NCBI GenBank assembly: GCA_020026285.1
Contig: JAHHQS010000196.1
Coordinates: 1-6,226, forward strand
Reading direction: 5' to 3'
DNA length: 6,226 nt
From: Parabacteroides sp.
Lineage (GTDB): Bacteria; Bacteroidota; Bacteroidia; Bacteroidales; Tannerellaceae
This document shows positions 1 to 6,207 of this stretch, one piece after another. Each line of letters opens with the position of its first letter. Within the stretch, counting starts at the first letter, position 1. Under the pieces are notes generated by a model. That model was not told where the DNA came from and did not search any database. It saw only the letters and a program-made list of their open reading frames with translations. The position numbers were made by a program, and so were the translations under genes.

Positions 1-178
1 AATAATATAATCTCTTAATAAACAATATTATAACAACATTATCACAAGATTCGGAAATCTTATATTTAAACATAAAACAAAATACATAATCGGATAGTTT
101 ATAAATATATCTAAACAAAAGATCTTGTTTAATTGATACTATCTATTATTCTGTTCAAAATAGATCTTATAAACACAG
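1..178. other. AT-rich non-coding stretch at the window edge
   Basis: No reading frame of useful length crosses this stretch on either strand; stops are frequent in all frames. It is very AT-rich. It contains only small inverted repeats: AAGATT/AATCTT around a CGGA loop (46-61) and ATCTATT/AATAGAT (141-165). Neither is long enough to name. I found no exact TAnnTTTG promoter box on the plus strand. It may be the 3' flank of a gene lying to the left of the window, which would fit the terminator-like hairpin that follows. Confidence 0.6.
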
Positions 179-238
179 AAAAGCCGGAATGAAATACTGA
201 AAAGCTCCATTGTTTTCAGAAATTCATTCCGGCTTTTT
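179..238 (+). terminator. Long rho-independent terminator-like hairpin
   Basis: A perfect 15-bp outer stem pairs 179-193 (AAAAGCCGGAATGAA) with 223-237. Inside it, after a 3-nt by 3-nt internal loop, a second 7-bp stem pairs CTGAAAA (197-203) with TTTTCAG (213-219). The 3' arm ends in a T run (234-238). The T run favours termination of plus-strand transcripts entering from the left of the window. The minus-strand continuation (TTTTCTGTGTTTAT) is also fairly T-rich, so it could also stop transcripts from the channel gene, though it lies about 175 bases past that stop codon. Confidence 0.8.
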
Positions 239-333
239 ATAAAAACATTGCATCGTTTTGGAAGAAAAGTACGAGATTTCTATTAAATCACCATCATTTT
301 CTTTCTAAAACCTCTTATTTATCGAAATATATT

Positions 334-395
334 GTTAGAAAAGATGATTGATTTCCAGCAATAAGCAGGAAAAACAATCAATTCTCTAACTTTTT
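334..395 (+). terminator. Imperfect hairpin followed by a T run, just past the mscS stop
   Basis: The arms 334-357 and 368-390 pair imperfectly: GTTAGA with TCTAAC at the base, GATTG with CAATC in the middle and TTTCC with GGAAA at the tip. TTTTT follows at 391-395 on the plus strand. The base composition is weak for a terminator and the T run faces the wrong way for the minus-strand gene ending at 413. It may be a 3'-end stabilising hairpin for the channel mRNA or a backstop for plus-strand transcripts. The remaining bases of the 1-412 gap hold nothing else I can support. Confidence 0.35.
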
Positions 396-412
396 GATTT
401 CTTTAATTCAAA

Positions 413-1258
413 TTATTCCTTTACCTGATGAACAGTCAACTGAGGGAAAGGGAAACCGATACCTTCAGCATTGAAACGAGCATAAACGACACGGTTCATA
501 TCGAAATAGACTCCCCAGTAATCTTCGCTCTTAACCCATAAACGAACTACATAATTTACACTGCTATCAGCCAATTGATTCAATGCAACAAAAGGAGCTG
601 CCGGTTCGTTCAGGATTCGTGCATCTTTCGAGATTATATCGTCTAGAACTGATTTTACCTTTTCAAATTCAGTACCATACTCTACCCCAAATGTAAGATC
701 GACACGACGCATATCCAAAGCTGAATAATTAGTTACTGTACCACTACTCAAAGAACCGTTTGGAATAAAAATCATCTTATTGTCAGCAGTTACAAGTACG
801 GTATGAAAGATCTGAATCTCCTTAACAACGCCAATAAGACCTTGAGTTTCAATCAAATCTCCCACTTTATAAGGTTTGAATATTAAAATAATCAAGCCTC
901 CTGCAAAATTTGAAAGATTACCGCTCAAAGCCATACCAATTGCAACACCGGCAGAAGCCAAAAGAGCAGCAAAGGTCGATGTCTGTACACCTAAAACACC
1001 AACAACAGAAATCAATAACAGAATTAACAATGAAATATTTACCAAGCTACCAACAAAAGTCTTGATAGAAGGATCAATATTTCTTTTCATCAATACTTTA
1101 TGTACCAGTTTGTTGATAAAATTGATAATAAAACGACCAATAACAAAAACTGCAAGTGCTTTCAACAATGTCAAACCAAGAGCAGTTCCTCCATCAATCA
1201 AGATTTCCAAGAAATGAGACAGTTTTTCTCCTGCCAATAAAGAGTCTAATAAAATCAT
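413..1258 (-). CDS. mscS: Small-conductance mechanosensitive channel, MscS family
   Basis: This encodes a 281-residue inner-membrane channel that opens under membrane tension and releases solutes during hypo-osmotic shock; the family works as a homoheptamer. E. coli MscS is 286 residues. Three hydrophobic segments lie at about 26-48, 66-90 and 93-128. The third is the pore helix, with the small-residue pattern A98, A101, G104, A106, G108 and the G113 kink at the same numbers as in E. coli. The beta domain follows, with TADNKMIFIPNG (157-168) matching the hallmark TADGK-IPNG region, then the alpha/beta domain ending at GIGFPFPQ (266-273). The ATG start gives the full family architecture. There is no Shine-Dalgarno, as usual in Bacteroidota. 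The gene is transcribed alone, divergently from the TPR gene. The pore constriction residues differ from E. coli (V105, M109). Family assignment is very secure; tension threshold and ion preference cannot be read from sequence. Confidence 0.95.
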   Translation of the reverse strand: MILLDSLLAGEKLSHFLEILIDGGTALGLTLLKALAVFVIGRFIINFINKLVHKVLMKRNIDPSIKTFVGSLVNISLLILLLISVVGVLGVQTSTFAALLASAGVAIGMALSGNLSNFAGGLIILIFKPYKVGDLIETQGLIGVVKEIQIFHTVLVTADNKMIFIPNGSLSSGTVTNYSALDMRRVDLTFGVEYGTEFEKVKSVLDDIISKDARILNEPAAPFVALNQLADSSVNYVVRLWVKSEDYWGVYFDMNRVVYARFNAEGIGFPFPQLTVHQVKE

Positions 1259-1299
1259 AATTAATAATTATTTAAGCTATTATAGTGTTATTTGAAATA

Positions 1300-1332
1300 C
1301 AAAGATAATATGATTTTTTGACACTGTAAAAA
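1300..1332 (-). promoter_or_regulatory. Predicted sigma-ABfr-type promoter of the mscS gene
   Basis: On the minus strand TATCTTTG (1307 down to 1300) matches the Bacteroides -7 consensus TAnnTTTG exactly. A TTTTT run (1332-1328) sits 20 bases upstream, where the loose -33 TTTG-like element is expected. Transcription would begin near 1294, giving a leader of roughly 35 bases before the ATG at 1258. An ACACT/AGTGT inverted repeat (1321-1336) straddles the -33 position. Prediction from motif only. Confidence 0.5.
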
Positions 1333-1450
1333 GTGTTTTTCGCCATAACAGACTCTTCCCGTAATCATTCTGCTGAATTAAATATACCTTAGAATATGTT
1401 TTAAAGCCTTAAATATTTGATACAATGAAGAAATAGCCAAAATAAATCTG

Positions 1451-1458
1451 TAGTTTTG
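1451..1458 (+). promoter_or_regulatory. Predicted -7 promoter box of the TPR gene
   Basis: TAGTTTTG matches the Bacteroides -7 consensus TAnnTTTG exactly and lies 25 bases before the ATG at 1484. No good -33 TTTG element occurs at the usual 19-21 base distance; the nearest TTTG is at about 1416-1419, roughly ten bases too far. The leader would be only about 20 bases long. The rest of the divergent region 1259-1483 holds the mscS promoter on the other strand and no gene. Confidence 0.45.
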
Positions 1459-1483
1459 CACTTGATTATTCATAAATTGGGTG

Positions 1484-2314
1484 ATGGAGAAAAAAAATAT
1501 AATTCTTGCTATTTTATTCATGTTCTGTTGTAACGGACTGCTTTCCGCACAGACTTACGAAGAATGGATTCAAAAAAGTTGTGATTGTTTTGATAAAAAT
1601 GATTTAGTTGCAGCAGAAGAAGCACTTAAAAATGCAATGAGAGAAGAACCGGGTAATCCTGCCAATTTTGCTTTATTGTGTAATCTAGGAACAATACAGC
1701 GCCGTCAGGGCAAAAAGAAGGAGGCCTTGATTTCGTATTCCGCTGCATTAAGCCGACATCCCAAAAGTGTGACTATTCTGGAGAATAGAGCTTCTCTTTA
1801 TACTGAATTAGGTGAGATAGATAAAGCGATCAACGACTATACGGCTTTATTAATCACTGATGGAGAACATCAGGAATCGCTTTATGCCCGTGGACTGCTT
1901 TACCTGGCTCAAAAGAAATATGTTGCTGCAGAAAGTGATTTCGACAAAATACTGCAACTGAATGAGAAATCGGTTCTGGCACGTATGGGATATGCTATTC
2001 TGGAAAAGACCAGAGGTAATTTTGTGGAAAGTGAAAAGATTTATAACTATCTGATTGACAAAATGCCTCATGATATGATTCTTTATGAAGGCAGAGCCGA
2101 TTTGTATTTTATGATGGGAAAGAACGCACGAGCTTTACACGATGTCAACAAAGTATTTCTTGAAGGAACCCCCAATGCCGGACTTTATGTATTGCGAAGT
2201 AAAATAAAATTAGCTCAGTATGAAAAGGAGTCTGCCAGGAATGATTTATTAAAAGCGCAGGAAATGGGATATGATCAGGATGTGATCGATGAATTACTAA
2301 AAATGTGTAAGTAA
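1484..2314 (+). CDS. Exported tetratricopeptide (TPR) repeat protein
   Basis: This encodes a 276-residue protein with a signal peptide (MEKK, a hydrophobic core at 6-20, probable cleavage after SA at 21-22), so it is probably periplasmic. The two cysteines at 15-16 are preceded by Phe and do not form a lipobox. Almost all of the mature protein is seven helix-pair repeats at about 26-59, 60-93, 94-127, 128-161, 162-195, 196-229 and 230-263, an exact 34-residue period. TPR signature positions are clear, for example LYTELGEIDKAINDY (105-119) and LYLAQKKYVAAESDF (139-153). TPR solenoids bind protein partners; no enzymatic domain is present. A GTG lies directly before the ATG (1481); I prefer the ATG. 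The gene stands alone: its neighbour upstream is divergent and a terminator follows. The partner and process are unknown. Many Bacteroidota genomes carry such proteins, but I do not recognise a specific named one. Confidence 0.85.
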   Translation: MEKKNIILAILFMFCCNGLLSAQTYEEWIQKSCDCFDKNDLVAAEEALKNAMREEPGNPANFALLCNLGTIQRRQGKKKEALISYSAALSRHPKSVTILENRASLYTELGEIDKAINDYTALLITDGEHQESLYARGLLYLAQKKYVAAESDFDKILQLNEKSVLARMGYAILEKTRGNFVESEKIYNYLIDKMPHDMILYEGRADLYFMMGKNARALHDVNKVFLEGTPNAGLYVLRSKIKLAQYEKESARNDLLKAQEMGYDQDVIDELLKMCK

Positions 2315-2355
2315 AACGTATCCATATAGAATTTCAAATTTCTGAGTATTCAATA

Positions 2356-2399
2356 AAAAGATCTGTATTTCTGAAGGGGAAAACAGGTCTTTTCTTTTA
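2356..2399 (+). terminator. Rho-independent terminator after the TPR gene
   Basis: The arm AAAAGATCTGT (2356-2366) pairs with ACAGGTCTTTT (2383-2393) over 11 bp with one G-U pair, closing a 16-base loop. The run TTTTCTTTTAT follows in the plus direction. It begins about 40 bases after the TPR stop codon and separates that gene from the downstream hydrolase gene, supporting independent transcription of the two. Confidence 0.75.
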
Positions 2400-2507
2400 T
2401 ATGCCAACAGGTTATTCCTTGATAAATCCATTAACGAGATATAAAACAGACTTATCTTCTTGCATATATCACAAAAAATAATGAATATTGTATTTTATAC
2501 TATATGA

Positions 2508-2532
2508 ATCGTATCAGTCGATACGATACGAT
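2508..2532 (+). promoter_or_regulatory. Palindrome with GATAC repeats before the hydrolase gene; possible operator or leader hairpin
   Basis: ATCGTATC (2508-2515) and GATACGAT (2520-2527) are perfect inverted arms around a 4-base AGTC spacer. The right arm is repeated out of phase (GATACGAT again at 2525-2532), so the left arm can pair in two registers. It ends 31 bases before the ATG at 2564. I found no exact TAnnTTTG box between 2400 and 2508, so the promoter is unplaced; a TATACT (2496-2501) is present but is not the Bacteroides type. The site could be a repressor or activator binding site or a 5' stem-loop in the mRNA. Confidence 0.4.
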
Positions 2533-2563
2533 CTTAAATCTTAATCATCAAAAACAACACAAA

Positions 2564-4939
2564 ATGAAAAAAATACTTTTTGGAGTTGCCTTATCTTTTT
2601 TAGGAGGCATTACTACTCAGGCTCAGGATAAGATTTTTCCTGGAGCGGATGAAAACACGGTTTCTAAAGCCCAATACTTTTCATGGATTAATAACACGAA
2701 TGAAGGAGCTACCGAACAACAGACTCTTATCAATCTTGACTTTTTTAAATGGCTGCACGATGAATATGGAATGATTCTGGATATCTATGCTTTCGATGCC
2801 GGACTAATTGATGGAAAAGGTTTTTATGGCTCTACCAAATCCGACCGATTCAAATCTCAATTTCCGCAAGGTCTGGGAAAAGTTTATCAGAAAGCTAAAG
2901 GAATACAGACTCGATTAGGAGTCTGGGGAGGACCAGACGGTTTTGGTGATTCTCCGGAAGAAGCTACTGAAAGAATAAATCAAATGGTTTCGTTATGTAA
3001 AGACTATGAATGGGCGTTGTTCAAATTCGATGCCGTCTGCGGTCCTCTTCGAATGGATAAGGAAGATGAATTCATCCAGATGATGAAAGAATGTAGAAAA
3101 TATTCTCCCGATCTGATTTTACTGAATCATCGCTTAGGATTAAAGAAGTCCAAACCATATGCAACAACTTTCCTTTGGGGAGGAATGGAAACTTATGTAG
3201 ATGTTCATGCCAGAAATAATGTAACAGCCAATCATCACCGGGTAGGAAATTTAGATAGAGGATTGACTCCTCAGCTTCTGAGACTGACAGAAGATCATGG
3301 AGTATGCCTCTCCTCTTGTCTGGATTATTGGGAAGATGATTTGATTCTGCAAGCTTTTAACCGCTCATTGATATTAGCTCCCGAAATATACGGTAATCCC
3401 TGGTTACTGGCAGATTCAGAATTTTCAAAGCTGGCCAGAATCTATAACCTACATCGCAAATATGGTAATATACTGATCAAAGGTATGGAACTACCGGAAT
3501 CATACGGAAGTTCGGCCGTTTCACGAGGAGATGCCAAAACCCGTTTCATTACTATGCGTAATCTGAGCTGGAACGAAGAGACTCGTACCATCCATCTCGA
3601 TAAGGAGATAGGATTGACCAAGAGAGGAAAAGTTCAAGTACGAATCTATCATCCCTTCGAACAAATTGTTGGAACTTATCAATATGGAGATCAGGTAAAG
3701 GTAAAAGTTCCTGCTTTCCGTTCTATTCTACTATCCGTTTCTGTTGACAGCAAGGTTTCGGATGCCGGATTATATGGTTCCGCTTTCGAAGTTATCAAAG
3801 ATAAGGAAGATACTCCACTTGAAATGGAAGTTCTAGGTATGCCGGGCGAAACCGTATCAGTCAAGTTAAACAAATCTGCTTTGAAAAGAGGTGACGCCTA
3901 CCTTGAAGGAGTCAAGAATAAAGATTTATCAGCAGGGAAAGAAGTCAGGATTTCTTTCCCGGGAGAAAAATTAAATAAACCTCCTCATCGTTTTTTAGGT
4001 AAACTGGATAAAAGTAATCTGACTGGTGAAGAACAAGCTTTATATGATGCTACTGTTTTTGCAGCCGATAACAATGCATTGGAAGTTCGTTCTCTAAAAC
4101 GTTCCGGCGAAACGAAGATCAAGGAAGTTAAAGCTGCACGAGATGCTTTCTTTAATCAGAAAGCATTCATAAATCGCGGTATTTGGGACAAATATCTGTT
4201 CGACGGTGATATGAATACAGGTTTCTGGCCAAGTCGTCGCTATAGAGATCAGCGAATCAACCGAGGCTGTTTCCGTCTGGATTTAGGACGCGAAATAATG
4301 GTGGACAGTATTGTGATAAAAGTTGGTAATTTCTTCGAATTCGAACCTCTGAAAGTGGAAGAAGGTAATCAGATTGAAATATCAACAGACCTGAGAAGCT
4401 GGAAAACCCAAACGTTCTTATCCAATTTAACCATGTCTATTCCGGTTCAGGAGAAGATGCGCTATATGAAATTCAGAGGTGCTCCAGGATGTATTCGCGA
4501 GGTGGAAGTCTATTCGAACGGAAGACGTTGCAATTCACAAAACTTCAGAGCTTCCAATCTGTTTGCTCATACCATGAAAGCTCAGGCTGTATGGAAGAAA
4601 GAGATTATCCTCGATGAAATAGCCAAAGACAGTTATCTTTCGGTTGCCATCAATGGCGAACATGGAGTGGAAGGTGCTTATGCTGCTTTGAAAGTCGACG
4701 GAAAACTGGTCGGAGCTCCTGATAGAGCCGTTTCTTATCCATGTAACGAATGGGAATTTCTGGCAGCTCGTTCTTCCAAGAACTATACTTATTACTTCCC
4801 GATAGATGAATCAATGAAGAATAAGAAAATCGAAGTATTTGTGATGGGGTATGATAAAGAAAATTTGAATTTCAGTCCGGAAGTATGGATTTCTGCTTAT
4901 CCAAATCCTTTCGAACGTAAGCATATTACGATCAAGTAA
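2564..4939 (+). CDS. Exported glycoside hydrolase-like protein (clan GH-D-like TIM barrel) with F5/8 type C domain
   Basis: This encodes 791 residues, predicted to hydrolyse a glycosidic bond in the periplasm or outside the cell. Residues 1-20 are a signal peptide ending TQA before Q21, with no lipobox. Residues about 35-310 resemble the TIM barrel of GH27/GH31/GH36 enzymes: a GVWGGPDGFG strand (119-128), then WALFKFDAVCG (150-160), whose K154-F-D156 matches the K-x-D nucleophile motif, and SSCLDYWEDD (250-259), which may hold the acid/base aspartate. A beta domain follows to about 395, then a beta-rich linker (400-475) and a mostly polar segment (480-532). An F5/8 type C (discoidin) domain spans about 533-655 (KYLFDGDMNTGFW, IEISTDLRSW, RYMKFRG). 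A beta-rich C-terminus completes it. I start at 2564: it puts the signal peptide at the N-terminus, after the A-rich leader, whereas the in-frame ATG at 2504 would bury it. There is no SusC/SusD pair or regulator beside it. The substrate is unknown; an alpha-galactosidase-type activity is only one possibility. Confidence 0.75.
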   Translation: MKKILFGVALSFLGGITTQAQDKIFPGADENTVSKAQYFSWINNTNEGATEQQTLINLDFFKWLHDEYGMILDIYAFDAGLIDGKGFYGSTKSDRFKSQFPQGLGKVYQKAKGIQTRLGVWGGPDGFGDSPEEATERINQMVSLCKDYEWALFKFDAVCGPLRMDKEDEFIQMMKECRKYSPDLILLNHRLGLKKSKPYATTFLWGGMETYVDVHARNNVTANHHRVGNLDRGLTPQLLRLTEDHGVCLSSCLDYWEDDLILQAFNRSLILAPEIYGNPWLLADSEFSKLARIYNLHRKYGNILIKGMELPESYGSSAVSRGDAKTRFITMRNLSWNEETRTIHLDKEIGLTKRGKVQVRIYHPFEQIVGTYQYGDQVKVKVPAFRSILLSVSVDSKVSDAGLYGSAFEVIKDKEDTPLEMEVLGMPGETVSVKLNKSALKRGDAYLEGVKNKDLSAGKEVRISFPGEKLNKPPHRFLGKLDKSNLTGEEQALYDATVFAADNNALEVRSLKRSGETKIKEVKAARDAFFNQKAFINRGIWDKYLFDGDMNTGFWPSRRYRDQRINRGCFRLDLGREIMVDSIVIKVGNFFEFEPLKVEEGNQIEISTDLRSWKTQTFLSNLTMSIPVQEKMRYMKFRGAPGCIREVEVYSNGRRCNSQNFRASNLFAHTMKAQAVWKKEIILDEIAKDSYLSVAINGEHGVEGAYAALKVDGKLVGAPDRAVSYPCNEWEFLAARSSKNYTYYFPIDESMKNKKIEVFVMGYDKENLNFSPEVWISAYPNPFERKHITIK

Positions 4940-4978
4940 TGCTTTTGGTGGTATAAGAGAATAATACCTTCATGATAG

Positions 4979-5020
4979 AAAAAAGCAGGAAGACAATATA
5001 AAATCTTCCTGCTTTTCATT
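4979..5020. terminator. Bidirectional terminator between convergent genes
   Basis: AAAAGCAGGAAGA (4981-4993) pairs perfectly over 13 bp with TCTTCCTGCTTTT (5004-5016) around a 10-base loop. On the plus strand the stem ends in TTTTCATTT, about 65 bases past the hydrolase stop. On the minus strand it ends in a TTTTTT run followed by CTATC, on the leuB side. Its placement between two converging genes and its T runs on both strands fit termination in both directions. The bases 4940-4978 hold only a weak GGTAT/ATACC repeat. Confidence 0.85.
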
Positions 5021-5043
5021 TAACATACATCATGTATGTTAAA
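5019..5043. repeat. Perfect 12-bp-arm palindrome just past the leuB stop
   Basis: TTTAACATACAT (5019-5030) and ATGTATGTTAAA (5032-5043) are perfect inverted arms around a single central C. As RNA it could form a stem of about 10 bp with a 5-base loop. It lies between the leuB stop codon (5053) and the bidirectional terminator, so the leuB transcript would end in two tandem hairpins. It could protect the mRNA 3' end or be a protein-binding site; the sequence does not decide. Confidence 0.6.
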
Positions 5044-5052
5044 AACTAAAAC

Positions 5053-6114
5053 TTATTTTTCATTAATATAATTCACGATCCATTCACCCACTTCCTTCGT
5101 TCCATATTTGGCTCCGCCTTCAACCTGAATTTCAGGAGTTCTGACATTCGCATCCAACGAAGCATTCACCGCTTCACGAATCAATGCTCCTTCTTCTTTC
5201 AGATCAAAATATTCAAATAACATAGCTACTGACAGAATCTGTGCCAACGGATTTGCGATATTCAAGCCTTTTGCCTGCGGCCATGAACCGTGAATCGGTT
5301 CGAATACCGGAGTACTTTCGCCAGTTGATGCAGAAGGGAGCAATCCCATAGAACCACTGATACATGACCCTTCGTCGGTCAGGATATCACCGAAAGTATT
5401 CTCTGTAACCATTACATCGAAGAATTTCGGTTCCTGAATCATACGCATGGCTGCATTATCCACATACATATAATCCGTCGTCACTTCCGGATAGTTCGGT
5501 GCCATCTCCTGAGCAATCTGTCTCCACAGACGAGAAGATGCCAGCACGTTTGCCTTATCTACAACCGTCAGATGTTTGTTGCGCTTCATGGCATATTCAA
5601 AGCCGACCTTCAGAATTCGTTCTATTTCCGGACGAGTATACATATTGGTATCATAAGCCTTTTCATTGTCCTGATATTTCTCTCCGAAATACATACCGCC
5701 CGTCAGCTCACGAATACACATGAAATCCGCTCCATCCACTAAATCGGCACGTAATGGAGATTTATGTAATAAGCACTTAAATGTCTGTACGGGACGGATA
5801 TTGGCGAACAACCCCAACTGCTTACGCATGGCCAGCAATCCTTGTTCCGGACGAACCTTTGCTGTGGGATCATTATCGAATTTCGGATCGCCTACTGCTG
5901 AGAATAAAACAGCATCCGCATTCTTACAGGTTTCAAATGTTTCCTTAGGGAAAGGATCACCTACTTTATCTATCGCGTCTGCTCCACAGATAGCATATTC
6001 ATAACTCACTTTATGACCGAACTTGTTACAAACGGCAGTCATTACATTTACTCCCTGCACTGATATTTCCGGTCCGATTCCATCGCCTGCTAATACAGCT
6101 ATTTTAAAATCCAT
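5053..6114 (-). CDS. leuB: 3-isopropylmalate dehydrogenase
   Basis: LeuB oxidises and decarboxylates (2R,3S)-3-isopropylmalate to 2-oxoisocaproate with NAD in cytoplasmic leucine synthesis; the family acts as a homodimer needing Mg2+ or Mn2+. The 353 residues match the usual length. Clear motifs are [10 protein letters not shown] (8-17), the substrate arginines R97, R107 and R135, Y142 in GGMYFGE, K187 in VDKANVL, and metal-binding D219, D243 and D247 in [10 protein letters not shown], all spaced as in characterised enzymes. The segment [10 protein letters not shown] (135-144) favours LeuB over isocitrate dehydrogenase. The adenosine-binding region reads [12 protein letters not shown] (272-283), where many LeuB proteins have HGSAPDIAG; Gln280 replaces the usual Asp. 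I think this is shared by Bacteroidota LeuB, but that is from memory. The ATG start is fixed by the N-terminal [12 protein letters not shown]. It is convergent with the hydrolase gene. The other leu genes are not in the window, but could lie just beyond 6226. Confidence 0.96.
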   Translation of the reverse strand: MDFKIAVLAGDGIGPEISVQGVNVMTAVCNKFGHKVSYEYAICGADAIDKVGDPFPKETFETCKNADAVLFSAVGDPKFDNDPTAKVRPEQGLLAMRKQLGLFANIRPVQTFKCLLHKSPLRADLVDGADFMCIRELTGGMYFGEKYQDNEKAYDTNMYTRPEIERILKVGFEYAMKRNKHLTVVDKANVLASSRLWRQIAQEMAPNYPEVTTDYMYVDNAAMRMIQEPKFFDVMVTENTFGDILTDEGSCISGSMGLLPSASTGESTPVFEPIHGSWPQAKGLNIANPLAQILSVAMLFEYFDLKEEGALIREAVNASLDANVRTPEIQVEGGAKYGTKEVGEWIVNYINEK

Positions 6115-6179
6115 ATCTGTTTATTTTTAACTAAAACCAACCTATAACTATCTTTTTTTAATTTAAAAGACACTATATA

Positions 6180-6187
6180 CAAAAATA
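6180..6187 (-). promoter_or_regulatory. Predicted -7 promoter box of leuB
   Basis: On the minus strand TATTTTTG (6187 down to 6180) fits the Bacteroides -7 consensus TAnnTTTG exactly, 65 bases before the leuB ATG. Transcription would start near 6174 and give a leader of roughly 60 bases. No good -33 element sits at the usual distance; the nearest TTG is about 26 bases upstream. No coding frame occupies 6115-6226 on the minus strand, so leuB is not tightly coupled to a gene ahead of it within the window. Whether leuB has its own promoter or is the tail of a leu operon is open. Confidence 0.4.
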
Positions 6188-6206
6188 TGAAAACTTTTTC
6201 ATATTT
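6183..6206. promoter_or_regulatory. Perfect palindrome overlapping the leuB -7 box; possible operator
   Basis: AAATATGAAAA (6183-6193) and TTTTCATATTT (6196-6206) are perfect 11-bp inverted arms around a CT centre. Five bases of the predicted -7 box (6183-6187) lie inside the left arm, so a bound dimer would cover the promoter. The alternative reading is an AT-only hairpin with a TTTTTG tail on the minus strand that ends an upstream transcript; the lack of GC pairs makes that a weak terminator. Confidence 0.45.
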
Positions 6207-6207
6207 A

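Noticed and set aside
876..1217. Plus-strand open frame of 113 codons inside the channel gene
   Set aside because: It is antisense to a clear MscS gene, is rich in Lys, Ile and Thr without any recognisable domain, and has no promoter or leader of its own.
1481..1483. GTG as the start of the TPR gene
   Set aside because: The ATG directly after it gives the same signal peptide, and ATG is strongly preferred; the difference is one residue.
1523..1534. Lipoprotein signal at the Cys-Cys pair of the TPR protein
   Set aside because: The residues before the cysteines (F-M-F) do not fit a lipobox, which needs a small residue at -1; the SAQ ending suggests ordinary signal peptidase cleavage.
1850..2071. 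Minus-strand open frame inside the TPR gene
   Set aside because: It is the antisense shadow of a continuous, repeat-structured TPR protein and has no recognisable features.
2504..2563. Upstream ATG that would add 20 residues to the hydrolase
   Set aside because: The added residues are polar and would place the signal peptide internally; the frame also runs through the palindrome. The ATG at 2564 follows a typical A-rich Bacteroidota leader and begins with MKK.
3691..3873. Minus-strand 60-codon frame inside the hydrolase gene
   Set aside because: It is short, antisense to a continuous domain-bearing gene, and has low-complexity Ser/Thr content.
5499..6004. Two plus-strand open frames inside leuB
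   Set aside because: Both are antisense to a fully conserved LeuB protein and show no family resemblance; the higher GC content of leuB makes such empty frames likely.
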